Shown in pieces: positions 11,601 through 23,053 of a stretch of DNA of 64,000 nt; positions within the stretch are counted from its first letter, which is position 1; the number at the start of each line of letters is the position of its first letter. Position numbers and translations under genes: made by a program. Source of the stretch: Scenedesmus sp. ARA3 (taxonomy: Eukaryota > Chlorophyta > Chlorophyceae > Sphaeropleales > Scenedesmaceae); assembly GCA_004335835.1 (NCBI GenBank), contig RWJK01000108.1:1-64000 (forward strand). Reading direction: 5' to 3'. The notes under the pieces were generated by a model that had not been told where the DNA came from, made no database searches, and saw only the letters and a list, made by a program, of their open reading frames with translations.

Positions 11601-14600
11601 AGCTGCCGCTGCAGCCTCAAACGCCGCTGCCACTGCTTCTGAGGGCGTCGCTGCAGCCGCCGCTGCTGCTGCGATGCTCTGACCCTTCCCGAGCTGCTGC
11701 TGCTGCTGTGGCGACGATGGCACCGCAGGGCTGATTGCGGCGCTGATTGCTGCCTCCTGTGCCTCTGCTGCAGCGCTGCGCGGGGTGCAGGGTGCAGAGC
11801 TGGACTTGCTGGCATAGCCCAGAGGGCTCAAGCTGCCTGCAGCTGCTGCTGCAGTGGGGCTGGCTGCTGAGGCAGTGGGGCTGCGTGGGCTGTTGTTGGT
11901 GCTTGAGGTGCGTGGAGGGCGGTCAGCAATGTTCTGGTGCAGGTAGCCAGCCACAACAGATGGCCTGCAGCAGGACATACGGCATGAGAATGAAAGTTAT
12001 GATGCGATTTTGCACAACAGTCTGCTGGTCAGATGCACTGCCCACATTGCCACTGCTGCTGCTGGGCTATACTGCCAAGTATAACAGGTCTGCCGGGTGC
12101 TGCAGTGCTGCATGCGCAGCCGCTGCGGCACACCAGCTGGCAGCACAACTAGCCATCCAAAGTGGTAGCCATCTACAAAGCAACCGTCTCATGGTAGTGC
12201 GCTTTGTTTCACAAGTACATCTCTGCTGGCAGCCAGCACTCACCACTTGCCCTTGCTGCTGGTGCTGCTGTTGTTGCGCAGCAGCTGCCGCTGCGCATCC
12301 CCGGCGGATGGCGTGCTGCTGCCGTCCTTGCCATCTGCTGCAGCGCCCTCCTTGCCGCTTGCTGCCCCACCAGGGCTGGGTGTTGCTTGCCTGCACACGA
12401 ATGACAACACACAGGCAGGCAGCACCACACATAACGTCAGTGCAAGCCAGCCCAAGGCAGAGTGCATGCTTCGTACCCTTACTACAGGACTGCCGGCAGC
12501 AGCACAGCGTGCTATGCCATGGTACCAGTACTGCAAGCAGCCCAGGACCTCGCCGCACACACAAAACGCCCTCAACGTCCGCATTAGCGGAGCAGCACAC
12601 GCACCGCCGCAGCAGCTTTTCCTCTGTCAGCGCCTGCCGCGCCGCGATGGCGTCCTGCGTGGCCAGCGCCTTGGCTGCGCCGTGCTGGTCGCGCGCCACC
12701 TCCGCCCAGTACAGCTTCTTGGCCAGCTCGTCGCGCTCAGTGGTGACCGCAGCAAGGCCCGCCTGCAGCAGTACGATCAATCAAGGGCAGGTTGTGGTGA
12801 GGCTAGGTATGTATTGCTTTCCCAATTTCACCAACACAGTACAGCTTCTTGGCCAGCTCGTCGCGCTCAGTGGTCACCGCAGCCAGCCCAGCCTGCGGCA
12901 GTACGAACCAAAGCAGGCAGAAGGCAGTGCAGTGGATAGACACACTTTGGAATGGCGTTGTCCACATTACAGCTCCTTGGCCAGCTCATTGCGCTCAGCA
13001 GGCACCGCAGCCAGCCCGGCCTGCGGCAGAGCGCACATTTATAACTATCACAGTGTGCGCAGAGCGCGGCGTAGAGCTGAGTTGCTGCTGCGTGCGCGTA
13101 GCACCGACTTGTCCCTGAACAGCAACCGCAGTGTGAAGCTTGCTGCGCTCAGCCAACTGTGCACCAAGCATACACTGCCCAGCGCCATGCAAGCACAACC
13201 TGACATTTGCCCACCTGTGCCGCGGTGAGCTGCCCGCCCAGCTCCACCAGGCTGTGCCCAAGTTCTGCGCCAGCAGCCCCTCCATCCGGACACCATGACG
13301 CAAGCACAAGAACAAGACAGCAAAGCCGCCCACCTTTGCTGCCGTGAGCTGCCCGCCCAGCTCCACCAGGCTGTCCAGGTTCTGTGCCAGCAGCCCCTCT
13401 GTGCGCGCGTGCATGTCGCCGGCCTCCTGCTCCAGCCGCGTGTGCGCCTCCAGCAGCTCGGCCAGCTCCTCCGCCAGCACTTCACGCGAGGCTTGCACCT
13501 CCTCCAGGAACTGCAGCAACACGCAGCAGGACACAGCAGCAGCAAATATGAGGAAATGCCTGCCGCTTTGTTTTGCCCAGCATGTCATAGAGAACTTTTT
13601 TGCAGCAAAGCAAAGCAAGCAAGGTGTGCAGCTACGCAGGCAGGGCACACTGTTGCTCAGACAACCCAAAAACACACGCACAAGCCACATCCCCAACTGC
13701 ACGCAAGCAAACAGCATCACACCGCACCTTGTCGCTCTGGCGCAGCTCCTCCTGCAGCCGCGTCATGACACAACCTTCTGCGCATCTCCCTCTGCAGGTC
13801 ATGCTGTCGTGCTTACACACCCCGCAACACACACCGGCCACACCCCACCTTGTCGCTCTGGCGCAGCCGCATCATCACGCAGCAAGCTGCCGCAAACCAC
13901 CGGTTGCAGGCCATGCTGCCGCGCGCACACACCCCACAACATGTGCTGTCGCGCTTACACACCAACCACATCCCCTCTTCACCTTGTCGCTCTGGCGCAG
14001 CTCCTCCTGCAGCCGCTCCAGCTGCGCCGCCAGGCCCATGTTCTCGCGGCTCAGCTCGCTGTTCTTGTCGTACTCCTCGTGCAGCTTGCCCTCCGTCTCG
14101 CTCAGGCTGTCCTGCGCCTCGCGCAGCGTGGCGCCCTTGCTGGCCAGGTTGGCCTTCAGCGCCGTCACGTGGCGCTCCAGATCCTGCAGGGCGAAAGTGC
14201 ACAACCGCAAGTAAGCCGGCGGGTTAAAGACAGTTATTAGTGATAGTGGGCACTGACAATGCTTGAGTACAATGTAGAGCAGCGTGGCGCCCTTGCTGGC
14301 CAGGTGGGCCTTGAGCGCAGTCACGTGGCGCTCCAGGTCCTGCAAGGCAGCGGAACACAGCAAGACAGCCGCTTGATCAAATGTTCAGTCACGGTTGGTC
14401 ATGTACAAGCAGCATGGTACCCCTGCTGGCCAGGTTGGCTTTGAGGGCCGTCATGTGGTGGCCCAGATCCTGTGTGGCCATGGCACGGCATGGCATCACA
14501 CGGCCGCAACACAGCTGCTTGGTAAGAGGCCAATGCTGAGTGAACACTGAACGATTGGTCACTTACAAGTAGCGCCTGCTGGTGGTTGCTGCAGCGGCCG

Positions 14601-17600
14601 GGCCTTTGCGCTGCCCATCACGAAGCCCTCCGCGCTGCCCAACACGCAGCCCTCTACGCTGCCCATCACGCAGCCCTCTGCGCTGCCCAACACGCAGCCA
14701 CAACTTGGGATTAACTGTGCGGCGGGCACAGGCAGTGCTGCTGCTTGCTGCCTTGTTGCGTGTTGCACTCAACAAGGTTCAGTCCCTGTACGCTGAGCAG
14801 GGTGCTGTTGAACCTGGACACCACCAGGCGAACCCCTACCACCAAAATACACAGCAACAGCTACAACACACAGCCAGCCGAGCCAGCGCCTCACCGCCTT
14901 CTCCGCCTGCAGCTCCTGCAGCATGGCCTCGCGCTCCTCCAGCAGCTGCGTGCTCTCCATGAGGTGCTGGTCCAGCAGCTCACACCTGTCCACCACCTCC
15001 TCGTGCGTGGAGGTGAGCACCTGCAGCGCCAATCATGCAGCCACAGCAGCAGCCACAGGACCAGCAGCACAGCAGCGTAAGTCAGCCATCTCGAAGCGCT
15101 GAATAGGTCCAGCAGCTCACACGTGTCTACCACCTCCTCGAGCGTAGACGTCAGCACCTGCAGCAACAACAGCAGCCACAGGACCAGCAACGCAACAGTG
15201 TAAGTCGGCCGCCACACAGCGCTGAACAGGTTTGGCAGCTCACACGTGTCCACCGTTCTTGGAGGTGAGCACCTGCAGCGCCAACAATGCAGCCACAACA
15301 GCAGCCAGAGGACCAGCACCACAACCGCGTAAGTCAGCCGCCACACAGCGCTGAACAGGTTTGGCAGCTCACACTTGTCCACCATTTGTGGAGGTAAGCA
15401 CCTGCAGCGCCAACAATGCAGCCACAACAGCAGCCAGAGGACCAGCACCACAACCGCGTAAGTCAGCCGCCACACAGCGCTGAACAGGTTTGGCAGCTCA
15501 CACTTGTCCACCATTTGTGGAGGTAAGCACCTGCAGCGCCAACAATGCAGCCACAACGGAAGCACAGGGCCAGCGGCACAGCAGGATGAGTTAGCCATGT
15601 CAGGCAGGGCAAAGCAGGCACTACGCTGGCAGCACCATATGCTGCGCACGATGGTGGACGTGTGCTTGCCACACACGCCTCGCTGTGCGACACGCTGCGC
15701 GCAATCCATCACATGTACAGTCGCACAGTGCATCGCACAGTGCAGGGCAGACCACGGCTGGCGACACCACACAACGCTGCCATGTCCATATGCATGATGC
15801 AGAAGATACACATGAACCAGCTTGACAAGCTGCACCCCAGAATAAGTCGGACTTGTGGCCGTTCTCCTCTATACAGTAGCAGCATGTCATGCTGCCGCAA
15901 GCCCACCTTGTGTTGCTTCACCACATCTGCCAGCGTGGCCTGCTCCTGCTGCAAGCTGCTGGTCAGCTGCTGCACAGTGCTCTCATGCGCTGCCAGCTGC
16001 GCCTGCTGCTCCTGCACCTCCTGCTGCAGCTGCTGCCTAGCCGCCGTCAGCTGCGCAACGGCATCCTGCGAGTGCGCAAGCTCCTGCTGCTCATGCTGCA
16101 GCTGCTGCTTCAGCGACGCCAGCTCGCTGCTCTGCTGCTTGCTCTTCGCCTTGGCTGCTGCCAGCTGCTCCTGCAATGTCTGATTAGCCTCCTGGTGCTG
16201 CTGCAGCTGGGCCAGCGTGGTAGCTTGCTGGCTCTGCAGCTCAGCCTTCTCAGCAGTTGTTGCTGTCAGCTGCTGCTGCAGGCCGTCTGCCTTCGCTGCA
16301 AACTCCGCCTTCTCCTGCCGCAGCTCAGCAATGCTTGCTTCTGCTGCCGCATGCGTGGTCTGCAGGTGCTGCAGGTCGCTGCGCAGCTGTGCAGCGCTGC
16401 TGTTTGAAGCTGCCAGGTCAGCCCGCAGATCTGCTGTCTGCTCCTCAGACTGCCGCAGGTGCACCTGCAGCTCAGCGATGCTCGCCCGGCTGTCTGCCAC
16501 CTGCGCATCTGAAGCAGTCAGCTTGGACTGCAGCTGCGCAATGCTTGCCTCTGCTGCTGTGTACAGTCCCCGCAGCTGCTGCAGCTGCGACGACAGGTCA
16601 CTGTTGCATGCCTGCAGTGTCACCAGCTGCTCTTGCTGGCCCTGGCTGCGGTCCTCCAGCTGCTGCAGCTTGCTAGAGTAGTCTGCATAGGCAGCACGTG
16701 CCTCGCCCAGCTGCTCCTTGCTGGCAGACAGCTGCTGCTGCAGCTGCTCGCCCTTCTCCTGCAAGGCAATCCTCTCCTGCCGCAGCTCTGCGATGCTTGC
16801 CTCTGCTGCTGCATGTGTTGCCTGCAGGTGCTGCAGGTCACTGCTGAGCTGCGCATTGCTGCTGCGCGCCTCACTGAGCTGCTGCTGCAGCACGTCCACC
16901 TTAGTGCTCACAGTCTGCGCCTGGCCCTTGACCTGCAAGCAGCACACAGCAGAGACAGGAGCAGGCAATTGTCATGAGCAACATGCATGCACGGTTGTCG
17001 GATGACAAATAGCAAAATGGCATTGCGCGGGGCCGTAAGCACAAACAAGGCAATCCTGCAACCAGACAGACTGAGAGGTCTGCACATAGACCACTGCGCC
17101 ATGCAAGTTTGCCTTCAGCAATAATGACTTCCACGCACAACAGCACGGCAGCACCACAGCAGCGGCACCAGCCGCAATGCACACATCACCAGCGCTCACC
17201 TGCTTCTCCTCATGCATCATCACCTCCACCCTGCCGCGCTCCTTGGCCAGCAGCTCCCGCGCCTCACGCAGCTCATGGCTCAAGCTGGCCTTCTCACTCT
17301 TCACCTCCACTAGCTGCTTCTCCAAGCTGTTCACATTTGCGCGCTGCTCTGCCAGCACATCTGCCTTGGCCCTCGCGTCTGTCACCAGCTCCTTCTCCCT
17401 TGCCAGCAGGTCCCTGATCTGCCCCTGCTGCTCGTCCCGCAGCTTCTGTACCGCCTCCAGCTCTTGCTGCAGCAGCGCCTGCTGCTCAGCATGCTGCTGC
17501 GCCTGCTCCTGCAGCAGCTGCTGTGAATCCTGCTTTGCCTGCTGCAGCAGCTGCTGCAGCGCTGCATCATGCGCATCCTGCTGCCGCTGCAGCCGGTTGC

Positions 17601-19737
17601 GCACATACCGCCGCGCGAAGCGGGCTGCGCCAGCAGCCCTTGCAGCTGCTGCTGCTTTTGCCTGATCTGATTTGTCAGCCACTGCTACTGCTGCGCCGGC
17701 AACGCCCAACAGCCTGAACCACATGTGCTGCTGGCTGGACATGCGGCGCAGTGTGAAGTATGCGTCAATCTTACGAGGGTCTCTGCGCGCTGTCAGCGGC
17801 AGCAGCCCTGGTGGCACCTGCAGGAAGAGGTAAAAGCACAGGCCTCAGCAGCAACAACAGCATAGTGGACTTCAAGAACCAGTGCAAGCAAGCAGAAAGT
17901 TGCATCGTGCAGCAAAGCGAACGCACACAGGGTGGCTGTGTCAACACGGTCTGCCAAATTGTGTGCACTAACAGTCAGGGCTGGCAGGCAAGGCCAAGGC
18001 AACTTCAATAAAAGGCAGGCACTGCTTCAAGTCTACCTCACCTTGCTTGCCACCAAGTTCAGCAGCCAGCTAGCGACAACGTGCAGCGCACACCCTGCGG
18101 CAAGCGCTGCTAGCAGCAGCCATAGGCCTGCAAGCAGCAGCAGCAGCAGCAGCATGAATTGTGTTTGAGCGACAAATTTATGCATGTGACGCAGCAGCCA
18201 CTGCTTGAAAACCGAAAGAGGCAGAGAGGTTGCCTGCAATGCAAGAGGAGTCACCGCTGCAATGCGTGCTGTGGTGCATCTAGTGCCAGCACCAGCTGCT
18301 GCAACTCACCCTGCTCGTTCAGCAGCTGAGCCATCTGCGGGGTGAGGTACACGCCAGCCGGCCACACAGGCGGCACAGGTGCTTCTACTTGCACTGCTGT
18401 TGCTGCTGCTGCTGTCATTGCAGCGGCCTCTACCGCAGCGCGTGCAGGGCCCGCTGGCACCAGCTGCGCAACCTGCTGCTGCACACCAGACATGAAGCCG
18501 CCAGCAAGGTCACACAGCTCAGGTGCCTCCCAGCCTGCCTGCTGCTGCTGCTGCTGCTGTGACACATCTGCCAGCAGGGCTTCCTCAAGCTCCTGCTCAG
18601 GGGCTGTGGCTGACCCTGACTCCACTGCTGCAGGGCTGTCAGCAGCCGGAGACGCCAAAGCTGCAGCTTGCACAGCAGCCTCAGCAGCTTCAGCCACATC
18701 TGGAGATATCTCATCAGCAGCTTGCTGTGTGTCGTCGGCTAGTTTCAGTGCTGCTGCTGCTGCTGACCCTGCCTCGGATGCAGGGCTATCTGCCACGTCA
18801 ACACCTGCTGCTGCTGCTGGCTGCAGCTCCGACCCCAGAGGCTGCAGCGCTTCTGGCTGTGCTGCCACTTCAGCATGACTGGTGTGCACGTCCATTTCAC
18901 GGCTTTCTGCTGCCGAGCATCCGTCTCCAGTGCAAGCACTGGTGTCGCCAAAAGCACCAGAATCTGCTGTACTCTGGTCCACCTCTGCAGGTGTCAGCAG
19001 TGCTTTGGTGCCTGCTGCCACTGCATCTGCTTCTAGGTTTGTAGCTGGTGGTGCTGCCACTCCTATGTTTGATGCAGCTGCTGCAAGTCCGGCACCCTCC
19101 ACAACTGGTGAGGTATCCTCATCGCCCTGGACAACTGCTTCAGCAGCAGATATACTATCACTGAGAGTGTCACTGCTCATTTCAGTGAAACGGCTAGCGT
19201 TGCTGGGAGCAAGCAGACGCTGTGCACTGCTACTGTAATCCAGCGTAGAGTGACGGTGCGAAGCTTCATGGCATGTGTCACACACCAGGGTGTTGCAGCC
19301 GCTGCAACTGTGGCTCACACAAGACCCCAGTGAAGCAGGCCCCACTCCTTGTGGTGCCAAGGGACAGCCCAGCATGGCGTTGCTGCTCATGCTGCTGTTT
19401 GCCCTGAGCACTGCAGCCCAAGGTTGCTGCAGCACATAGCATGCTGACCATGCTGGATCCTCCAGGCACAGCTGTGTTCCGTCAAAGGACGCAGTTGAGT
19501 TGAGGCTTTTTAATGACTGAGCGACGCCAGGGACCTGCAGAATGAAGTCGGTTTACTGGCAGCTTGACTAACAACAGCACAATCCCTGCCGGTCCTGTCT
19601 GCGCGTGTTGAGGTTGACAGCCTTACCGCATCGTATGGAGGCCAGATGTTGAGTATGATTTCATGGCACAGGAACAGCACCGCGCAGACGGCGATGACTG
19701 CCTGGCATGCCCGGACACAGTCGCTTCCAGTCACCAT
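8646..19737 (-). CDS. 2440-aa membrane/coiled-coil/low-complexity protein, 11 exons, function unknown
   Basis: Exons: 19737-19627, 19534-18310, 18256-18042, 17817-17200, 16932-15907, 15020-14895, 14183-13983, 13510-13334, 12762-12605, 12390-12244, 11964-8646; the sum is 7323 bases and all phases agree. Order of parts: an N-terminal hydrophobic helix (about 12-33); a compact Cys/His cluster (C109, H112, C114, C117, C122, C125, H130, H132) resembling a B-box zinc finger; an acidic Ala/Ser region; a strongly hydrophobic block (about 479-515); a basic patch; coiled coil from about 575 to 1300 with two near-identical repeats around HAAAEASIAELRQE; then about 1100 residues of Ser/Ala/Gln low complexity holding a Lys-rich patch NQKKKQRMRQKKQ, and the end VAENLLYFD. 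A tether or scaffold on a membrane is inference; I recognise no family. An in-frame TAG just before the first ATG supports the start. The 53-base intron 2 is the least certain junction. Confidence 0.72.
12839..14473 (-). repeat. partial copies of coiled-coil exons 7, 8 and 9 in flanking introns
   Basis: Exon 9 (AGLAAVTTERDELAKKLY) has truncated copies at about 12839-12905 and 12969-13026, both on its acceptor side. Exon 8 has a copy of its donor-side end (EGLLAQNL) at about 13213-13288, now out of frame. Exon 7 has acceptor-side copies at about 14280-14352 and 14410-14473 (ERHVTALKAHLASKGATL) and donor-side copies at about 13725-13768 and 13846-13880 (LRQSDK plus donor). Each keeps a splice site but lacks the other half of the exon. 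Confidence 0.8.
14971..15557 (-). repeat. array of decayed copies of coiled-coil exon 6
   Basis: The first end of exon 6 (VLTSTHEEVVDRCELLD, real copy ending at 15020) is repeated upstream in the same intron. The core CTGAAYAGG occurs at 15099, 15222, 15351 and 15480, so the spacing is 123, 129 and 129 bases. Each unit keeps the acceptor-like CACCTGCAG context and flanking intron. The two units nearest exon 5 are almost identical. The 129-base period is a multiple of three, which keeps a long but meaningless frame open across the array. Confidence 0.85.
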
Positions 19738-21430
19738 CTGGCTGAACTACGTCGCAATCGTTATCATTATGTTAATGTAGAATCGAAATCGTTTAAAAAC
19801 GCACGATGGTTGTACTGCACGCTCGTAGACTGTCCTCAATGTGGCAGAGGACCACCGCGTTTGAGTCCATCACTGCAACATGACGCGATATCACAACCCA
19901 TCAGTGCACCAGTGCAACTTCAGCGTATGAAAGCCGAGCTCACAGCCTGTGGCTAGCTGCGCTCGTGATGTCATTCTGCCATAACACACCTGGCAGCAGT
20001 TCAAATCAAGTGCAGCCTACAACAGCACTGGTCAACACTTCAGCTGAAGATCGCTGGCCCTTGCAAACATATGTGGTTCGTTGTGATGCATAACTGTGTG
20101 TTAACTCAGCATCAACTCCACATGATGGCAATGTTCGCAAGGGGCAAGCGTGCACTCAGTGACTGCACCATCATGATGTCCATTTATACAGTCGTTTTCG
20201 AGGAGTGCAATGTAGCAATACCGACCTGTGCTTAGCCGCTTGCTGCTTGGGATTGACAATCATCACCCAACGCTTGTGGGCAGGCACGTTAACGCTGGAG
20301 CCTCTAATTACTTAGTAAGTAGCACCCCGGGTGCCGCACTTGCGGTGCGGCAGGCTGCAGCAGTGCGGGGCATGTTGTGGCTCATGCTTCTGCACAAGCC
20401 GGCACACTCAGCTTGTCCATTGTCTATTAGACAACACGTATCGCCCAGAAGACAACGCATTCAAAGGTTGCACTCGTGTGTGGTAGCAGCAGTAGGTGCT
20501 GGACTCAAGTTGTCAGGTTCTGGTTCAGGTTGCCAGGTTCTCCGCAACACGGTAAAAGGTCCGACCTAAGCCACTGACTCAGTGAGTCAGTAAGTCACTG
20601 ACCTGCTCAGGTCTCCTGTGATCTCCTGGAGAGGTCAGAACCACTGGTTTATGACAATTGCAGCTGGTTCGAACCACTTGAATTTAATTCAGAGTCAAGT
20701 TTGCCTGCAAACATTCCACCGCGTGCCATATGTCACAAAAGGCAGCGTTCAAGCATCTCAACTTTAGTTTGTCCAACCTTGATTGGCAGTTTCACTGCAA
20801 GGATCTAGCATGGGGCATTTCTGCACTGCCTGGCAGGACCTGCCAGGCGGCCTGGCTGGTGACCAACAGCTGTGTGGCAGCTTGCCTGTTCTCTGCATGG
20901 ATGCCAGTTGATACACCAGTGGCACAGGGCCATTTTTGCTGCTTCATCGTGTAATTCGCTACGTTATGTCAAGTCGGCCTGCTTGGTGGCTCCACGGCGC
21001 CAAGGCCTAGCTAGGCCTGAGCTCGAGGGATGTCCGCCAATGCAGCGGCCAGCCCGGGAATTCCTAGAGGCAGCTACATACACTTGCACGCACACGTTTC
21101 ATCGTCGCTGCGAATTGCGCAGTTGTGCACCTGTTCCCAGTCTACAACGAAATCTAGCCACATATCTCGAGTTACGAGCAGCAGATCCAACGTACAAGCC
21201 CTGTACAACCTAGGCTGTGCAAAGGCGAGCACGTTGAAAGCATCGTGCGGTTAGAGAACAACGACTTCTGGGCTATTGCAAGCGCCTATGACGTGGTGGT
21301 TGTAGTAACAGGGTAACTGCCGCTTATCCGTGCCAGCGTCCGTGCCAAGATCAGAGTGTGAAGCGCCCCAACAGACCAGGAACCCGACCCGATCTGCAAG
21401 ATCCAGGTGTTCAAGTTACACCAGATCATC
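19738..21430. other. gene-poor promoter region with palindromes
   Basis: Lies between the divergent starts of the coiled-coil gene (-) and the amidoligase (+). No credible coding exon is visible. Perfect short inverted repeats cluster here: 20573-20591 (arms meet at G20582; contains TGACTCA), 20829-20847 (CCTGGCAGG, one base, CCTGCCAGG) and GGCCTAGCTAGGCC near 21003. They could be transcription-factor sites or hairpins. Confidence 0.45.
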
Positions 21431-23053
21431 ATGAACTCCAGCATCAGCTGTCTCCGTGCACCCCGACCTGCTCACGCTGTGCCTGCAGCTACAGCAGGTC
21501 GCAGAGCAGTGCTGGCACATGCTACCCGCCTCAGAAACGAGGGTATTGGTAGTGCCAGGCTGCAGGATGCTCAAGTGCCCAGCGGTTTCACGTTTGGAGT
21601 AGAGCTTGAGACGTTCATGCCTTCTTCTGTCAGCAGCGCAGATGTGCAGTCTGCCATGGCAGGCGCAGGCCTCTCAAGCTGGCGCATCAAGTCGGACAAC
21701 AGCATTGTTTGCAACCCCAACCAGCCATCATGCTACCGTGTGGAGCTCGTGAGCCCCCCATTGTCTGGCACTGCTGGGCTGCAGCAGATCTACAAGATCG
21801 CCAAAGCTGTCAAGCCCCTGAACCCCAGTGTCAACAAGTCATGCGGCCTGCACGTGCACGTAAGGCGCCTGGGAGAGAGGGGAGCGACACGCCTCGATAA
21901 ATCTGCGTAACTATTGATGTCCAATGTATGCTTCCAGGGAGCATCGTCAGCTGCTAGCCTGATGTGCGATGCTGGCCCACAAATGCAGCATCCAATGCAC
22001 TGCAGCGTGCTCAATGCATTGCAGCATCTAGTGCACAACGACTTGCACCTTTGTGCAGCGCTGTTGATGCCTGATGATGTAATAAATACTGCGCACGCAG
22101 GTCAAGCCTGCTCAGGGAAGCTGGGCCCTGCAGCAGCTGAAGACTCTCAGCTACAACTGGTGCCAGCTGGAGTCAGCAATGGACCTGCTGCTGCCAAACA
22201 GCAGGCGCTACAGCAACAACAGCTACTGCAAGAGCAACATTGCAGTGCTGAGGCAGAATGGAGCAGCAGCGGGCCAGCGCCGCAAGAAGTTTGAGGCCTT
22301 GAAAGACATCACAAGGGCGGTCAGCATCGCAGGCCTCACAGATCTGGTGTTCCCAACAGACAGGTGTGCTGCAAGCTGGCTCGGGGTGTGGGCTCTTGCA
22401 AGCAGGCCAGCGTCACAGATGGTGGTGTGCACAGCAGAAACAGGAGCAAGACAAGCCTAGGCTTGCGGCTTAGTGCTGCACAATCATTGATGGCTTTTGT
22501 GCATGTTGTCAGTGCTCGCATAGCCCATTGCACAGTCTGCTGCGCCCACGCGACAGGATCGCTGGCAGCTAATGTCTGCGGGTTACCTCTGAAAGTCTGT
22601 GCCACCCCTTTGCCTGCTGCCCGCAGGTATTACAAGCTCAACCTGCGTGCACTGGAGCGTCACGGCACTGTGGAGTTCCGGGCTGCAGGAGGCACCTCCA
22701 ACGCAGCAAAGGTGGCGGGCTATGTGCTGCTGTTCCTCAACCTGGCTGATGCGTCCTGCAGGGGCAGCACAGCACCACCCCCGAAGCACAAGGAGTATGT
22801 GTTTGAGAACATGGTGAAGTTCTTGGCCAAGCACACCGGCTGCATGGTGCTGCTGCACTGGCTGCCTCGCAGGAAGCTGGAGCTGAACAACCGCAACAGC
22901 AGCGGCAGCAGCACTCGTGCCGGTGGTGGCAGCAGCAGTGCTGGTGCTGGGCCTGTAAATGTGACAGGCGGCGGTCGTGGCATGCGTGCACACGCTGCTT
23001 CTGGCAGCTGCGGCTGTGCTGAGTGCAGGCAGCGCACCGGCAGCCAGCGTTGA
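21431..23053 (+). CDS. putative amidoligase (COOH-NH2 ligase superfamily), 3 exons, 372 aa
   Basis: Exons 21431-21859, 22101-22363, 22627-23053 (1119 bases). The first 40 or so residues are Arg/Ala/Ser-rich without acids, resembling an organelle transit peptide. The core matches the Amidoligase_2 family: FGVELETF (about 55-62), KSDNSIVCN, VELVSPPLSG (about 104-113), CGLHVH (about 138-143) and, after introns, HGTVEFRAAGGT (about 243-254). Those acidic, His and Arg residues are the ones expected to bind ATP/metal and the carboxylate. Family members join a carboxylate to an amine, often on peptides or glutamate-like substrates; the substrate here is unknown. The tail is Gly/Ser-rich and ends with CGCAECRQ, a small Cys cluster not part of the core. 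A GTG eight codons upstream is in frame but the ATG is preferred. Confidence 0.82.

Noticed and set aside
10150..11682. Several plus-strand open frames rich in Cys, Leu or Ala.
   Set aside because: Antisense shadows of the CAG/GCA-rich last exon of the coiled-coil gene.
15099..15557. Regularly spaced repeats resembling a CRISPR array.
   Set aside because: Units are about 129 bases and homologous throughout, with no unique spacers, and the gene context is eukaryotic.
14891..15835. A 314-codon minus-strand open frame with three 43-residue repeats (LWLHCWRCRC type).
   Set aside because: It is kept open only because the ghost units are 129 bases long. It crosses the real exon 6 in the wrong frame and has no acceptable start codon.
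20666..20675. GGTTCGAACC, resembling a tRNA T-loop.
   Set aside because: The flanking bases do not form a five-pair T stem, and no anticodon or D arm can be drawn around it. It is a simple palindrome.
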